A stretch of DNA of 64,000 nucleotides. Source: VXPQ01 sp964608315 (lineage in GTDB: Bacteria > Bacteroidota > Rhodothermia > Rhodothermales > VXPQ01). Shown one piece after another: positions 32,801 to 41,503 of the stretch. Position numbers and translations under genes: made by a program. The DNA lies in the NCBI GenBank assembly GCA_964608315.1, contig CAZSNF010000014.1, positions 25,628 to 89,627 on the forward strand, read 5' to 3'. Within the stretch, counting starts at the first letter, position 1; every line of letters begins with the position of its first letter. The notes beneath the pieces were generated by a model. The model was not told the DNA's origin, made no database searches, and saw only the letters and a list, made by a program, of their open reading frames with translations.

Positions 32801-33074
32801 TGGGAAAATCCTGTTCCGAGGCGAACAGATTCACGGCGTAGCCTTCCGCAGGCGTCAGGCGTTGCAGGGCCACGGCCGGATCCGCGGCGGCCATATCCAT
32901 CACGCCGCCCCGGTTCGGTTCGTCGGCTTCCACGAAACGACCGATCTCCGACCAGTCCTGGGCCCAGGCCCCGGTCGCGAACGTCAGGCTGCAAAACAAA
33001 ACAAAAAACGCAACCGGCGAACGGCGCGGCGCGAAACGGAAAGATGCAAAGCGGTTTTGCCTGATCATTGTCAT
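29898..33074 (-). CDS. PVC-type membrane-bound dehydrogenase with HEAT region and C-terminal cupredoxin
   Basis: A 1058-residue exported protein. After the signal (SPVAFFVLFCSLTFATGAWA) comes the PVC-type dehydrogenase propeller (FPIGNPVAMTFDARGRLWIL, QPPDILFLRDTDGDDVADER, MQFGPDGALYIVDWFNPLVG). Residues about 420-620 hold HEAT-like helices (LSLLARQVRDPHPLVRLEAV), and a helical region follows. The last 130 residues are an azurin/plastocyanin-like domain: VLPHNLVIV (His) and YICTFPAHWITMKG (Cys, His, Met), a complete type 1 copper site. Most family members end in cytochrome c; here copper replaces heme. It overlaps the GDSL gene by 4 bp (ATGA). Periplasmic sugar or alcohol oxidation with copper-mediated electron transfer is inferred. 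Confidence 0.88.
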   Translation of the reverse strand: MTMIRQNRFASFRFAPRRSPVAFFVLFCSLTFATGAWAQDWSEIGRFVEADEPNRGGVMDMAAADPAVALQRLTPAEGYAVNLFASEQDFPIGNPVAMTFDARGRLWILTMPTYPHQEPGVDPDDKLIVLEDTDGDGRADKHTVFADGLYQPAGFELGDGGAYVAQPPDILFLRDTDGDDVADERRVLLHGFGTEDSHHAIHSFVWGPGGALYFQEGTFHHSQVETPYGPVRMQYAGVFRYEPRSHRLERYVSYRFANPWGHEFDRWGQNFISDASGGRNYFGLPLTGYLPYPEKHPWMKVFTSIVRPTAGSEFVSSRHFPEEAQGNFLYNNVIGFHGIKQHRMHAEGSGFAGEEIEPLLTSADINFRPVDMQFGPDGALYIVDWFNPLVGHMQYSVRDARRDKTRGRIWRITSEGSPLLTPPDIAGRSIGELLDLLKTYEDQVRYRARRELRLHDADEVQEALETWIDDLDPEHADYEHHLLEALWVRQTHHLINPALLERLLDADDHRARAAATRVLRHWRRDISDTLSLLARQVRDPHPLVRLEAVVALSYMDSAEAAFQALGALDYEMDYYLDYGLNETIRALKPRWEPEITHRVPPLSTEGTLYLLQRADPSVMQQPVFAREVYESVLRGEGFEEAHRAQALARLAEDASAAPDVSSDAALAGDVIVRAEAIIDALSEENLSEDAAEALSALLLGEPMEALRTLAQEIPEGFMEPAADEAVENMRMIMYELVGLAIEGSTEAARETGNAALMLLESPEEALADIEDLIANPVERDPDMEEYFRHMISALRGGLRIPSEDVRLQLHEAMLRRMDDWEDTAWRDAAVEVLAGLGAAPAESFAFFAGRIEAGRIDSALAAAANAIPAEAWGAHDYATIAQRLIEEAGKFPVEDRHGVPFRQLVSLAEKAAARLDDPSALTEALRVLQTRIVEIATVEARMAYDVTAFRVAPGQQVEIVLRNADVLPHNLVIVRPGAGEMVGRAADAMATDPDAFEKEFIPDSPAVLHATRMLQEGESVRLRFTAPEQEGNYPYICTFPAHWITMKGVMEVVAYDEE

Positions 33075-34138
33075 TCAACTCCTTGTCTGCCTTCGGCAGG
33101 TGGAAAGATTCGGGGGCGAACATTGCGGGCGAATGCATTAATCCGCCCTTCTTCGCGGGCTACGATCGCATCCAGCGTATCCATTTCGGAGGGAAAATTC
33201 ACCACCCCGAACGGACGGCGGCGACGGCCATACACATATTCGCCGTTCACCGGGCGGTATCGGTAGAAAAACTGCTCGTTCTTGTAGAGGATCATGGACC
33301 GGAGGCGCTCGAAGTCGCTATCCTCCGGAAGCGTTTCCAGCGCGCTTGCGGATGCTTCCGCCAGGGCGGAGTCGGACAGGTCCGACGCGCCGAACCCCCG
33401 TAGCAGCAACCCGGCCATGACCAGATTTCCGTAGGCGTTGAAGTGGATTCCATTGAACGTCAAGGGGCGATCCGACGCCTCCATGACGGCTAGGGTCGGC
33501 GTAAACAAATCCGTAAAACCGACGGACAACTCCTCCGCGACTTCCTGCATGACGGCGGCGTACGAGGCCAGATCGCGGTTTCGCTCCGCAATATCCACCG
33601 CCACGCCCGGAGTTTTTTCCTGCGCCGTCGGCGAAATCAGCATGACCCGGGGGGGCGCCACGGCGTTGAACCGCTGCGCCCGGATATCGGCCGTCAGGTC
33701 GCGCAAGGCCTCCCTATACTCGTCCAGTCCTTCGGGACCGGCAAACGATTCGTTCGTCCCGAAAAACATCAGGACGACGTCCGGCTGCTGATGCGCAAGG
33801 TTCATCTCCAGCGAACCGAAATTGAGCGGACGGGGGCGCAGCGCCGCTTCGTCGCCGCTCCAGCCAAGGTTCCTGAACGTCAGGGAGCTGTCGGGATATT
33901 GCGCGGTAAGCAGGGCTTCGAAATACCCGAATTGCTGCATGCGCTCGGCCGCGGCGCTCCCGACCATGACGATATGATCGCCCCTGGCGAACCAGGTCTC
34001 GCCATCCATGAGCGGCTGGGCGGAAAGCGGCGCCGGCGAAAGAAAAGCCCCGGCCAGCGCAAAAACCCCCGCGAACGCGCCGGAGCCGCAGCTCGTCGAA
34101 AGAAAAACTCGTGAAAGAAAACCAAAGTGCAAGGTCAT
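33071..34138 (-). CDS. Secreted SGNH/GDSL hydrolase
   Basis: A 355-residue protein from ATG 34138 with a signal peptide ending near PAPLSAQP. SGNH blocks: IVMVGSAAAERMQ (block I, where the nucleophile motif GDS is replaced by GSA), FRNLGWSGDEA (Gly block), VVLMFFGTNES (Asn block) and LTFNGIHFNAYGN (block V with His). The weak block I, VGSAAAER in place of GDS, keeps a Ser but in an unusual context. Such proteins are carbohydrate or peptidoglycan O-acyl esterases. It is the first gene of the operon feeding into the PVC-type dehydrogenase, so it may deacylate a glycan substrate. Confidence 0.82.
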   Translation of the reverse strand: MTLHFGFLSRVFLSTSCGSGAFAGVFALAGAFLSPAPLSAQPLMDGETWFARGDHIVMVGSAAAERMQQFGYFEALLTAQYPDSSLTFRNLGWSGDEAALRPRPLNFGSLEMNLAHQQPDVVLMFFGTNESFAGPEGLDEYREALRDLTADIRAQRFNAVAPPRVMLISPTAQEKTPGVAVDIAERNRDLASYAAVMQEVAEELSVGFTDLFTPTLAVMEASDRPLTFNGIHFNAYGNLVMAGLLLRGFGASDLSDSALAEASASALETLPEDSDFERLRSMILYKNEQFFYRYRPVNGEYVYGRRRRPFGVVNFPSEMDTLDAIVAREEGRINAFARNVRPRIFPPAEGRQGVE

Positions 34139-34232
34139 AACGGCGAATCGTTCATCGAAATGGCGGCAACAGAGGGGGCGGTCCCGGTTTGCAGCGCATT
34201 GCGGCGGCGCCTTGCGCGTTCGCATACATCGC

Positions 34233-34919
34233 TCACGTCTCTTCGCGCGCCGCTACGTACGCCTTGCTGCGGATCATCGGCAAGGCCTCCGGCCCGTAGT
34301 TGAACAAGAGATCCAGCGCCGACGTCCCCGGAAAAAACCCTTGGAAGTTTTGCCGGTATACAAGTTCCTTCGCATGCACGACCGCATCCACGCGCACAAG
34401 ACGCCGATTCGCCGCCTCCGTATCCGCCGCCGAAAGAAAAGCGCCTCCTGCAATCCGGCGTATGTCGCGCACCGCGGAAGGGGCGCCTTCCATTTCCGAC
34501 GCCCGCGCAAGAGGCGTTTCGACGCCAAATAATTCAGCGATTTTTTGCACGGAAGCGCATGTAATCTCGCCAAGCCTTTTCCACTCCCGCTCGAAAAACG
34601 GAGCCAGTTCCGGCTCGTAAAACTCAAAAAACGGCGTGGTCCGGTAATTGTACGCCAACGCCCGCCAGTGTTTGCGTATCCAGCGATCCGATCCTTCGAT
34701 TCGGGCTTCCTGAATCGAACGGCCCTTGCGGCCCGCCGCAAGCGGTACGCTTAGCCATTGTCCTCCCGCAGGATTGCGAATCCGGGTCCGGTTTTGATGG
34801 GATTGCCGGCTATACGGCAGCGTATCCGCCAGCACCATCCTGTCGGCGACGTCCATGAGCGCGAGAAAAAGCGGGCGCGGCCAGTATTCAGGCGGGCGTA
34901 CGGCGACCAGTGAACGCAT
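34233..34919 (-). CDS. WbqC-family protein
   Basis: A 228-residue protein with the family layout: VAVRPPEYWPRPLFLALMDVADRMVLADT, YSRQSHQNRTRIRNPAGGQWLSVPL, WIRKHWRALAYNYRTTPFFEFYEPEL and a C-terminal YRQNFQGFFPGTSALDLLFNYGPEA. WbqC-like proteins are found in O-antigen and glycan-modification loci; their enzymatic reaction is not established (some are annotated as putative glycine/amide transfer). It is followed after 6 bp by the T9SS protein on the same strand (upstream in transcription order) and precedes the GDSL operon by about 95 bp. Confidence 0.82.
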   Translation of the reverse strand: MRSLVAVRPPEYWPRPLFLALMDVADRMVLADTLPYSRQSHQNRTRIRNPAGGQWLSVPLAAGRKGRSIQEARIEGSDRWIRKHWRALAYNYRTTPFFEFYEPELAPFFEREWKRLGEITCASVQKIAELFGVETPLARASEMEGAPSAVRDIRRIAGGAFLSAADTEAANRRLVRVDAVVHAKELVYRQNFQGFFPGTSALDLLFNYGPEALPMIRSKAYVAAREET

Positions 34920-34925
34920 GGCGGG

Positions 34926-36761
34926 CTATTTCAACAGCACCATGCTTTGCGTTTTGCTCCAGCTTTCCGTCGCCAGACGATAGAAGTACACGCCGCTCCG
35001 CACCGGCAAGCCTTGCGCGTCCGTTCCGTTCCAGCGCACCTGATAGCGTCCTGCGGGCTGCGACGCATTAACGAGGCGATGCACTTCCCGACCCGCCATG
35101 TCGTACACCGTCAGGTTCACATGGGCCTGCTGCGGCAACGAATACGAGATTTCCGTAAACGGATTAAACGGGTTCGGATAATTTCCCTCCAGCGCAAAGT
35201 CTGTCGGCAACGTGTCCTCCGCATCTTCCGCGCTCGTGACCGTACCCGTATCGTTCATGACCACCACAAGTTCGGCGGCGTCCACTTCGTCGTATCCCCC
35301 GTTCGCCGCCTCGTGCGTAATCGTCGCCGTATCGGCGTCCGTATCGGCGTCCCGCAACGCCTTCAGGGTTATTGTTTGCGGAGCGTCCCAGTTCAATGTC
35401 GTGAATTCCAGAGACTCTGGCGTAAAGGAAGCCTTGTCCGGAACGCTGCTGGCCAGCGTAACGGCCACCGTATTCAAGGGCCGCGAACCGAGGACGACGG
35501 TATAGGTCGCCGTCTCCCCTTCGTTCACGATCAACACGGGGTTCGACAGCGTCACGCTGCGGGCTTCGTCGTCCCATACTTGCACCATAATGCTGTCGAT
35601 GTCGATATCCTCGTAAGGGCCGCCGATGCCGGTATGCTTGATCACGCCCGACTCGGAATACGCGTTGGGATCGTCAGGAGCCGTTACCGTAACCGTATGC
35701 GGCGTGGCCCAGTGCGTAGCGCGATTAGCCGTCGTAACGGTTCCCGGCGAAAAAGTCAGAGACGTGGGCAAGGCCCGTATGGCCGCAGGATTCCCCGATT
35801 GCACCAGAACGCGCACCTGGACGCCAGGGTCGGAATCAAGCACGACCGTATATGTTCGCATTTGCCCCTCATGCAGATCCAGCGCCGCCGCCGCCGAGAT
35901 CGTCACGCCCGGCACGGGAACGAAGGGATCGGGATCGACGACGCGCACGGTCACGTTGGCGATGCTTACGTTATCGTAGCCGCCGCCCGTCGCCTTGTGG
36001 CTTATCGTAACGTCTTCGTTGCTCCCGTCGGCGTCGTCCACGGGGATAAGGACAACCGTCTGGGGATCAAACCAGTTAGCCTGCGTAAATGTCAATTTTC
36101 TCGTCATCAGCGTCGATTTCGCCGCCAGCGAATCGCTGCTCGTTACCTCGATCGACACGTTGCCCGAAGGATACGAGGCCAGATTCAGCGTATATTCGCC
36201 ATTAAGCGCGTTCATATCCATCGCGTTGGCCTCGGCGAGAATGAGGTTCTGCTTGCTGACGGCGACTGCCGGGACCGGCGCGCCGCTATCGGAAACAGTC
36301 ACTGTCACGACGCCGCCTTCCTGCTCGCAGTTCGTTCCCAGCACGGCGTGTTGTATTTCCACCTCGCCACCCACGTCGTCGGCGTCCGACCGCACGGCCA
36401 CCCGGAATTTCTTCGAAGCCAGCCCGCCGCCGCTCGGGATATCGGCGGCGACGAACTGAATCTGATCCGGCGAAATGTCCAGCATGACGTTCGGATTGGG
36501 GTTCGCGATGGTAGGCACCACGAACACGCTCTGGCCTGCCGCCAGCGTCGTCAATCGAAGCAAAACCTCATACTCCCCCGAAAAATTGGTCTCGCTCAGC
36601 GACAGGGACGTGGGCGTCAGCGTCGTGCACGCCATAAGCGTCTGCCCTCTCGCCGTCTGTGGCGGAAACGCCGCAAACACGCCGAAGAGAAGGCAGAATA
36701 CGAAGCAATGCGTCGACTGATGCGCGCGCAATACGTCGATATGCGAAAGGCGGTTGTTCAT
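34926..36761 (-). CDS. Secreted Calx-beta-like repeat protein with type IX sorting domain
   Basis: A 611-residue protein from ATG 36761 (MNNRLSHIDVL) with a signal peptide ending near TARGQT. It contains about four 110-residue Calx-beta/Ig-like repeats marked by LTFTQANWFDPQTVVLIPVD, LEFTTLNWDAPQTITLKALR, VTISHKATGGGYD and ATITHEAANGGYD. The last 90 residues are a T9SS type A sorting domain: LEGNYPNPFNPFTEISYSLP, VNLTVYDMAGREVHRLV, AGRYQVRWNGTDAQG and GVYFYRL. It should be exported across the outer membrane and be attached or released. This domain is the best phylogenetic marker in the window. Acidic Asp-rich loops suggest calcium binding. Confidence 0.88.
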   Translation of the reverse strand: MNNRLSHIDVLRAHQSTHCFVFCLLFGVFAAFPPQTARGQTLMACTTLTPTSLSLSETNFSGEYEVLLRLTTLAAGQSVFVVPTIANPNPNVMLDISPDQIQFVAADIPSGGGLASKKFRVAVRSDADDVGGEVEIQHAVLGTNCEQEGGVVTVTVSDSGAPVPAVAVSKQNLILAEANAMDMNALNGEYTLNLASYPSGNVSIEVTSSDSLAAKSTLMTRKLTFTQANWFDPQTVVLIPVDDADGSNEDVTISHKATGGGYDNVSIANVTVRVVDPDPFVPVPGVTISAAAALDLHEGQMRTYTVVLDSDPGVQVRVLVQSGNPAAIRALPTSLTFSPGTVTTANRATHWATPHTVTVTAPDDPNAYSESGVIKHTGIGGPYEDIDIDSIMVQVWDDEARSVTLSNPVLIVNEGETATYTVVLGSRPLNTVAVTLASSVPDKASFTPESLEFTTLNWDAPQTITLKALRDADTDADTATITHEAANGGYDEVDAAELVVVMNDTGTVTSAEDAEDTLPTDFALEGNYPNPFNPFTEISYSLPQQAHVNLTVYDMAGREVHRLVNASQPAGRYQVRWNGTDAQGLPVRSGVYFYRLATESWSKTQSMVLLK

Positions 36762-37090
36762 GATATTTTCCGTAAGATGGTCGAGTATGTCCCTGTGAGT
36801 GCGACGAACGGATCTTCGGATCGCAACGCAAGCCCTTGCGCAAGGATGCAAAACCCGACGTTCAGCCGAAAAACCCGCATTGCGCCAAATGGCCTGAAAC
36901 CGATACAGGATGCTCTGAAAATGCACAAAAACAATGCCCGAAAACCGACAGGGCGCGGTTGCAACGCATTGCGCGGCGCTTGCCGGCGCTTCGGATGTAT
37001 TTGGTGAATGTACGAACGGAGAAGCAAAAAAGCAGGACGAAATTTACGGAAAGAAACGCTGCCTTATGCGTATGTTCATGCTTTCCAGTC
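36762..37090. other. Intergenic region, divergent promoters
   Basis: About 330 bp between the T9SS protein (minus) and the LD-carboxypeptidase (plus). Frames are open in several directions because of GC-rich composition, but none looks like a protein. No repeat copy or hairpin was recognised. Confidence 0.45.
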
Positions 37091-38080
37091 ATGCCGGAAT
37101 CCCGTATTTCCCGTAAGAAACATCTTCCCCGCAGCGTGAAACCCCCTCCTCTTGAACCGGGCGATACGATCGGCGTCGTCGCGCCGGCCAGCGCGCCGGC
37201 CAGCCCGGCCCGGTTCAGGACCGGGATCGTGCAGCTGGAGCGACGGGGCTACCGGGTGGAAATCGGCCGATCCGCCTTCGCGGAAAAGGGATACCTTTCC
37301 GGAACCGACGCCGAGCGGCTCGACGAATTGAACGGATTTCTGCGGCGGGACGACGTCAAAATGCTTATCGCCGCGCGGGGCGGATACGGCTGCCTGCGCT
37401 TGCTGCCGCACCTCGATTATGCGGCGGCGCGGACCCATCCCAAGTTGCTTGTGGGATACAGCGACGTCACGGCGCTGCATCTCGCCTTGTGGCGCCATGC
37501 CGCGCTGCCGGGGGTTTCGGGTCCCATGGTCGCCACCGACTGGCCTGACCTCGACCCCGCCTCGGAAGCGCAATTCTGGGCGATCGCCCGGGGAGAAACT
37601 TGCGACGCCCTGGCCGGGCCCTCCGGAGAGCGCCTCCGCCCGCTCCGCGAGGGCGTGGCCGAAGGCCCTTTGCTGGGCGGCAACCTGTCCACGATCGCCC
37701 GGCTGATCGGTACGCCGTACCTGCCCTCGTTCGAACAAGCGATCCTGTTCGTCGAAGACGTCGGCGAAGCCCCCTATCGCATCGACGCCCTGCTGGCCCA
37801 GTTACGCCTCGCAGGCGCATTCGACAAACTGGGCGGGCTGGTCGCTGGAGCCTTCACCCGGTGGCGAACGGATAGTGAGTCGGACCGCGCCGGGCCCTCG
37901 CCAGACGAAATTTTTCGCGAATATTTCGGCGACGCCCGTTTTCCCGTCGCCTGCGGGCTGGCCTACGGTCATTTTCCGGTGAAAAATTCGCTGCCTGTTG
38001 GCGTACGCGCCCGACTACAGGTAACTTCCGGCATGGCGCAGCTGAGTCTCGTCGAATCCATCGTTTCTCCTCCCTTGTAA
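37091..38080 (+). CDS. LD-carboxypeptidase (peptidase family S66, LdcA-like)
   Basis: A 329-residue protein starting MPESRISRKKHLPRS. The S66 pattern is clear: LEPGDTIGVVAPASAPA at the start, LIAARGGYGCLRLLPHLDY, LLVGYSDVTALHLAL (nucleophile Ser), EGPLLGGNLSTIARLIGTPY, ILFVEDVGEAPYRID (Glu) and AYGHFPVKNSLPVGV (His), giving the Ser-Glu-His triad. It cleaves the L,D bond of muropeptide tetrapeptides in peptidoglycan recycling, normally in the cytoplasm. The start codon lacks a strong ribosome site. It precedes purN by about 20 bp, so it may be cotranscribed with the purine genes. Confidence 0.9.
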   Translation: MPESRISRKKHLPRSVKPPPLEPGDTIGVVAPASAPASPARFRTGIVQLERRGYRVEIGRSAFAEKGYLSGTDAERLDELNGFLRRDDVKMLIAARGGYGCLRLLPHLDYAAARTHPKLLVGYSDVTALHLALWRHAALPGVSGPMVATDWPDLDPASEAQFWAIARGETCDALAGPSGERLRPLREGVAEGPLLGGNLSTIARLIGTPYLPSFEQAILFVEDVGEAPYRIDALLAQLRLAGAFDKLGGLVAGAFTRWRTDSESDRAGPSPDEIFREYFGDARFPVACGLAYGHFPVKNSLPVGVRARLQVTSGMAQLSLVESIVSPPL

Positions 38081-38101
38081 AGCCATGTGCCTGCAGGCTC
38101 C

Positions 38102-38746
38102 ATGACGCGATCCTGTCTCAGCGTAGCCGTCTTCGCTTCCGGACGCGGCTCGAACTTCAAAGCCATCCTGGACCATGCAGAGAAGCCGCACCCGGACTTC
38201 AGGGTGGTTTGCTGCATATCGGACCGGCGGAACGCGGGCGCGCTCGACCTGGCCGCCGAACGAAACCTCCCTGCGGTGGTCCTGCATCCGCGAGATTTCG
38301 CGACAGAAGAAGACTACAGCCGGATTCTTCTTGAAAAATTGCGTGCGCACGGCGCCGACTTCATTGCCCTGGCCGGATTTCTTAAAAAGATTCCGACGCA
38401 CGTCATCGAACCGTTCAAGGGACGCATTGTGAACGTGCATCCGTCGCTCTTGCCTGCCTTCGGCGGACCGGGCATGTACGGACGGCGCGTACACGAAGCC
38501 GTCGTGGAGTACGGCGTCCACTGGACGGGGGCGACGGTCCATCTTGTAGAAGATGCGTACGATACCGGCCCCATCGTTTTGCAGGAAGCCGTGCCTGTCC
38601 TGCCGGAAGACGACCCGGACGACGTGGCTGCCCGCGTACTCGCTGTGGAACACCGTCTTCTCCCTGAAGCATTACGGTTATTTGCGCAGGGCCGAGTGAC
38701 GTTCGAAGGCCGCCGGGCGCGCATCGCTGCGTCGCAAACCGACTGA
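38102..38746 (+). CDS. purN: Phosphoribosylglycinamide formyltransferase
   Basis: A 214-residue GART enzyme of purine synthesis, using N10-formyl-THF to make FGAR. Motifs: VAVFASGRGSNFKAIL (phosphate loop), CCISDRRNAGAL, LAGFLKKIP, GRIVNVHPSLLPAFGGPGMYG (catalytic Asn and His with the HPSLLP signature) and VHLVEDAYDTGPIVLQ (catalytic Asp). The ATG at 38102 is preferred; a GTG five codons earlier is also in frame. purH follows within 35 bp, so the two folate-dependent purine steps are coupled here. Confidence 0.95.
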   Translation: MTRSCLSVAVFASGRGSNFKAILDHAEKPHPDFRVVCCISDRRNAGALDLAAERNLPAVVLHPRDFATEEDYSRILLEKLRAHGADFIALAGFLKKIPTHVIEPFKGRIVNVHPSLLPAFGGPGMYGRRVHEAVVEYGVHWTGATVHLVEDAYDTGPIVLQEAVPVLPEDDPDDVAARVLAVEHRLLPEALRLFAQGRVTFEGRRARIAASQTD

Positions 38747-38779
38747 TTTTCCCGGAAACTCACCGTTATCGCCGACCCG

Positions 38780-40387
38780 ATGATTCGCGCAAAGGACCTT
38801 CCGCCGCCCGACGATATCTTGCCCGTGCGCCGGGCCCTGCTCTCCGTATTCGACAAAACAGGCCTCGTTCCCTTTGCGCAACGCTTGCGCGAACGAAGCA
38901 TCGAACTGGTTTCCACGGGCGGTACGGCGCGCGCCCTGCGGGAAGCCGGCTTGCCGGTTATCGATGTGTCCGAACTCACAGGGTATCCTGAAATACTGGA
39001 CGGGCGCGTCAAAACGCTGCACCCCGCCGTGCATGGCGGTCTCCTCGCCCGCCGCAACGACACAGAGGACATGGAAGCCCTCGGAGCGCTTTCCATTGCC
39101 CCCATCGAACTCGTCGTAGTGAATCTGTACCCCTTCGAAAACGTCGTATCGGAGGAAGTTACGGAAGCCGGAGCCATTGAAAATATCGACATCGGCGGGC
39201 CAACCATGATTCGCGCAGCGGCCAAAAATTATTTTTTCACGGGGGTGGTCACATCCCCTGCGCAGTACGAGGCCCTCGCCGACGAACTGGCCGAACGAGA
39301 CGGCGGCCTGACCATGACGACCCGCCGGGCGCTTGCGCAAGAAGCCTTCCGGCGAACCGGAGCGTACGACCAGGCTATCGCCGCCTGGTTCGGGGGAAGC
39401 GTCGCGCCGAACGACGACCGTAGTTCATCCGGCCTGCCTCGAAACCTGCATATCCGGGCGCCTCGAAAACAGACGCTTCGCTATGGCGAAAATCCGCACC
39501 AGCAGGCGGCGCTATATGGCGACGGCCACAATGCCTGGACGCAAATCCATGGCAAGGAATTATCCTTCAATAACCTTATAGACCTGGATGCTGCGCAGCG
39601 TCTCATCGGCGAATTTGGCGCGGACGAACCCGCCTGCGCCATCCTGAAGCATACCAATCCGTGCGGCGTGGCGGTCGCCGATACGCTGGAAAACGCCTGG
39701 GCCGGCGCGTTCGCCACCGACCGGCAATCGCCATTCGGCGGCGTGATTGTCGTCAATCGCCCGCTGGACCGGGCCACAGCGGAAGCCATCGACAGCATTT
39801 TTACGGAAATCGTTATCGCGCCGGAATTCGAACCGGGGGCTGCGGAATTGCTGGAGCAGAAAAAAAATCGGCGGCTGATCCGCCTGGACGCCGCCGCAAA
39901 CGAAACGCCGGCGCTCGACCTGCGCAGCGTATCCGGCAATATACTCGCGCAAACGCTGGACGCGCCGCTTCCTTCTCCTGAGGCAATGCGCGCCCGTCTG
40001 CGCGTCGTAACCGAACGCGCTCCCGACGAGCGCGAGTGGCGGGATATGGATTTCGCCTGGCGCATCGTAAAGCATGTCAAGAGCAATGCGATCGTATATG
40101 CCCGCCATCGGCGTACGCTCGGGATCGGGGCAGGCCAAATGAGCCGCATCGACGCATCCGAAATCGCCATAGCGAAAGGGGAAAAATCGGAACTCGATTT
40201 CAAAAATTCCGTGATAGCGTCGGATGCCTTTTTCCCGTTCGCAGACGGGGTGATCACCGCAGCCCAAAGCGGCGCGAGCGCCGTCATTCAGCCAGGCGGC
40301 TCCTTGCGAGACAACGAAGTTACCGCCGCAGCGAACGAAAACGGCATGGCGATGGTACATACGGGGATACGCCATTTTCGCCATTAG
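38780..40387 (+). CDS. purH: Bifunctional AICAR formyltransferase/IMP cyclohydrolase
   Basis: A 535-residue enzyme with both domains. The N-terminal IMP cyclohydrolase (MGS-like) shows LLSVFDKTGLVPFAQ, ELVSTGGTARALREAGLPVIDVSELTGYPEILDGRVKTLHP and HGGLLARR. The C-terminal transformylase shows LRYGENPHQQAALY, KELSFNNLIDLDAA, ILKHTNPCGVAV (catalytic Lys-His), KHVKSNAIVYA, IGAGQMSRIDA and SDAFFPFADGV. It performs the last two steps to IMP. It follows purN on the same strand and is complete. Confidence 0.96.
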   Translation: MIRAKDLPPPDDILPVRRALLSVFDKTGLVPFAQRLRERSIELVSTGGTARALREAGLPVIDVSELTGYPEILDGRVKTLHPAVHGGLLARRNDTEDMEALGALSIAPIELVVVNLYPFENVVSEEVTEAGAIENIDIGGPTMIRAAAKNYFFTGVVTSPAQYEALADELAERDGGLTMTTRRALAQEAFRRTGAYDQAIAAWFGGSVAPNDDRSSSGLPRNLHIRAPRKQTLRYGENPHQQAALYGDGHNAWTQIHGKELSFNNLIDLDAAQRLIGEFGADEPACAILKHTNPCGVAVADTLENAWAGAFATDRQSPFGGVIVVNRPLDRATAEAIDSIFTEIVIAPEFEPGAAELLEQKKNRRLIRLDAAANETPALDLRSVSGNILAQTLDAPLPSPEAMRARLRVVTERAPDEREWRDMDFAWRIVKHVKSNAIVYARHRRTLGIGAGQMSRIDASEIAIAKGEKSELDFKNSVIASDAFFPFADGVITAAQSGASAVIQPGGSLRDNEVTAAANENGMAMVHTGIRHFRH

Positions 40388-40492
40388 CCGCATTGCGGAA
40401 GCCGGCGGCCCGAACGCCCTGTTTCGGCGCGCCGATTTGCTGCGCATGCAAGGCCCCCGGCCACTGGCGATTTTTTCGGAAAGAACAAGAAT

Positions 40493-41503
40493 ATGGGCTT
40501 TTTAAATTTTTCTTCGGATATCGCTATCGACCTCGGCACGGCGAACACCCTGATTTATATCAAGGCGCAAGGCATCGTGCTCAACGAGCCCAGTATTGTG
40601 GCCGTGCATCGAAACACGCGCAAAACGGTAGCCATCGGGTTCGACGCACAAAGAATGCACGAGCGCACCCACAAGGAGATAGAAACCATCCGGCCGCTCA
40701 AGGACGGGGTCATCGCCGATTTCGAGATTGCGGAGGAATTGATCCGGGGCTTGATACGCAAGGTCCGCACGGGCTTCCTTTCGTCCATTCAGAACATGGT
40801 CGTCTGCGTACCCAGCGGCATTACCGAAGTGGAAAAACGGGCGGTGCGCGACTCGGCGGAGCATTCGGGCGCGCGCAAGGTCTATCTCATCGACGAACCG
40901 ATCGCCGCGGCCATCGGAATCGGCCTTAATGTGAACGAGCCCATCGGCAACATGATCGTGGACATCGGGGGAGGCACCTCGGAAATCGCGGTGATTACGC
41001 TTTCGGGAATCGTGGTGAACGAATCCATACGGGTCGGCGGCAACGAGTTCGACAACGCCATCGTACAGTATTTCAAGCGAAATCACTATTTCCTTATCGG
41101 TCAGCGCACCGCCGAACGCATGAAATGCGAAGTGGGAAGCGCCTCCGAGCTGGATCCGGAACTGGAAATTGCAGTGCGAGGCCGCGACCTGGTAAGCGGA
41201 ATCCCAAAAGTGCGCAACATTTCGTCGGAAGAAATCCGGGAGGCGTTGCATGATCGCGTCGAATTGATCGTTGCCGCAATTCTGCGTTGCCTGGAACGTA
41301 CGCCGCCAGAACTTGGCGCCGACATCCTGGAGCGCGGCATTATGCTGACCGGCGGGGGAGCCATGCTGAAAGGGCTCGACACCTTGATCCGCAACCGCAT
41401 CGAACTGCCCGTGCATCAATCGGAAAATCCATTGCACGCCGTGGCGCAGGGCACTGGAAAAGTGCTTGAAAACCTGAAGGAATACCAGAATGTCCTTACA
41501 TGA
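40493..41503 (+). CDS. mreB: Rod shape-determining actin homolog MreB
   Basis: A 336-residue MreB. Actin-fold motifs: DIAIDLGTANTLIY (phosphate 1), VVCVPSGITEVEKRAV, YLIDEPIAAAIGIGL, MIVDIGGGTSEIAVI (phosphate 2) and ERGIMLTGGGAMLKGLD (adenosine). The N-terminal FLNFSSD segment fits a short membrane-anchoring helix. It directs lateral wall synthesis with MreC, whose gene overlaps by 4 bp (ATGA). No mreD, pbpA or rodA follows; the next gene is dacB. Confidence 0.96.
   Translation: MGFLNFSSDIAIDLGTANTLIYIKAQGIVLNEPSIVAVHRNTRKTVAIGFDAQRMHERTHKEIETIRPLKDGVIADFEIAEELIRGLIRKVRTGFLSSIQNMVVCVPSGITEVEKRAVRDSAEHSGARKVYLIDEPIAAAIGIGLNVNEPIGNMIVDIGGGTSEIAVITLSGIVVNESIRVGGNEFDNAIVQYFKRNHYFLIGQRTAERMKCEVGSASELDPELEIAVRGRDLVSGIPKVRNISSEEIREALHDRVELIVAAILRCLERTPPELGADILERGIMLTGGGAMLKGLDTLIRNRIELPVHQSENPLHAVAQGTGKVLENLKEYQNVLT

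Noticed and set aside
22953..34138. Planctomycete or Verrucomicrobial origin of the whole window because of PVC-type dehydrogenase
   Set aside because: The family is also frequent in marine Bacteroidota-like lineages, and the T9SS sorting domain argues for the latter.
34947..37007. 686-codon plus-strand open frame opposite the T9SS protein
   Set aside because: Same kind of shadow; Arg/His-rich without domains. The minus strand ends in a clear T9SS sorting domain.
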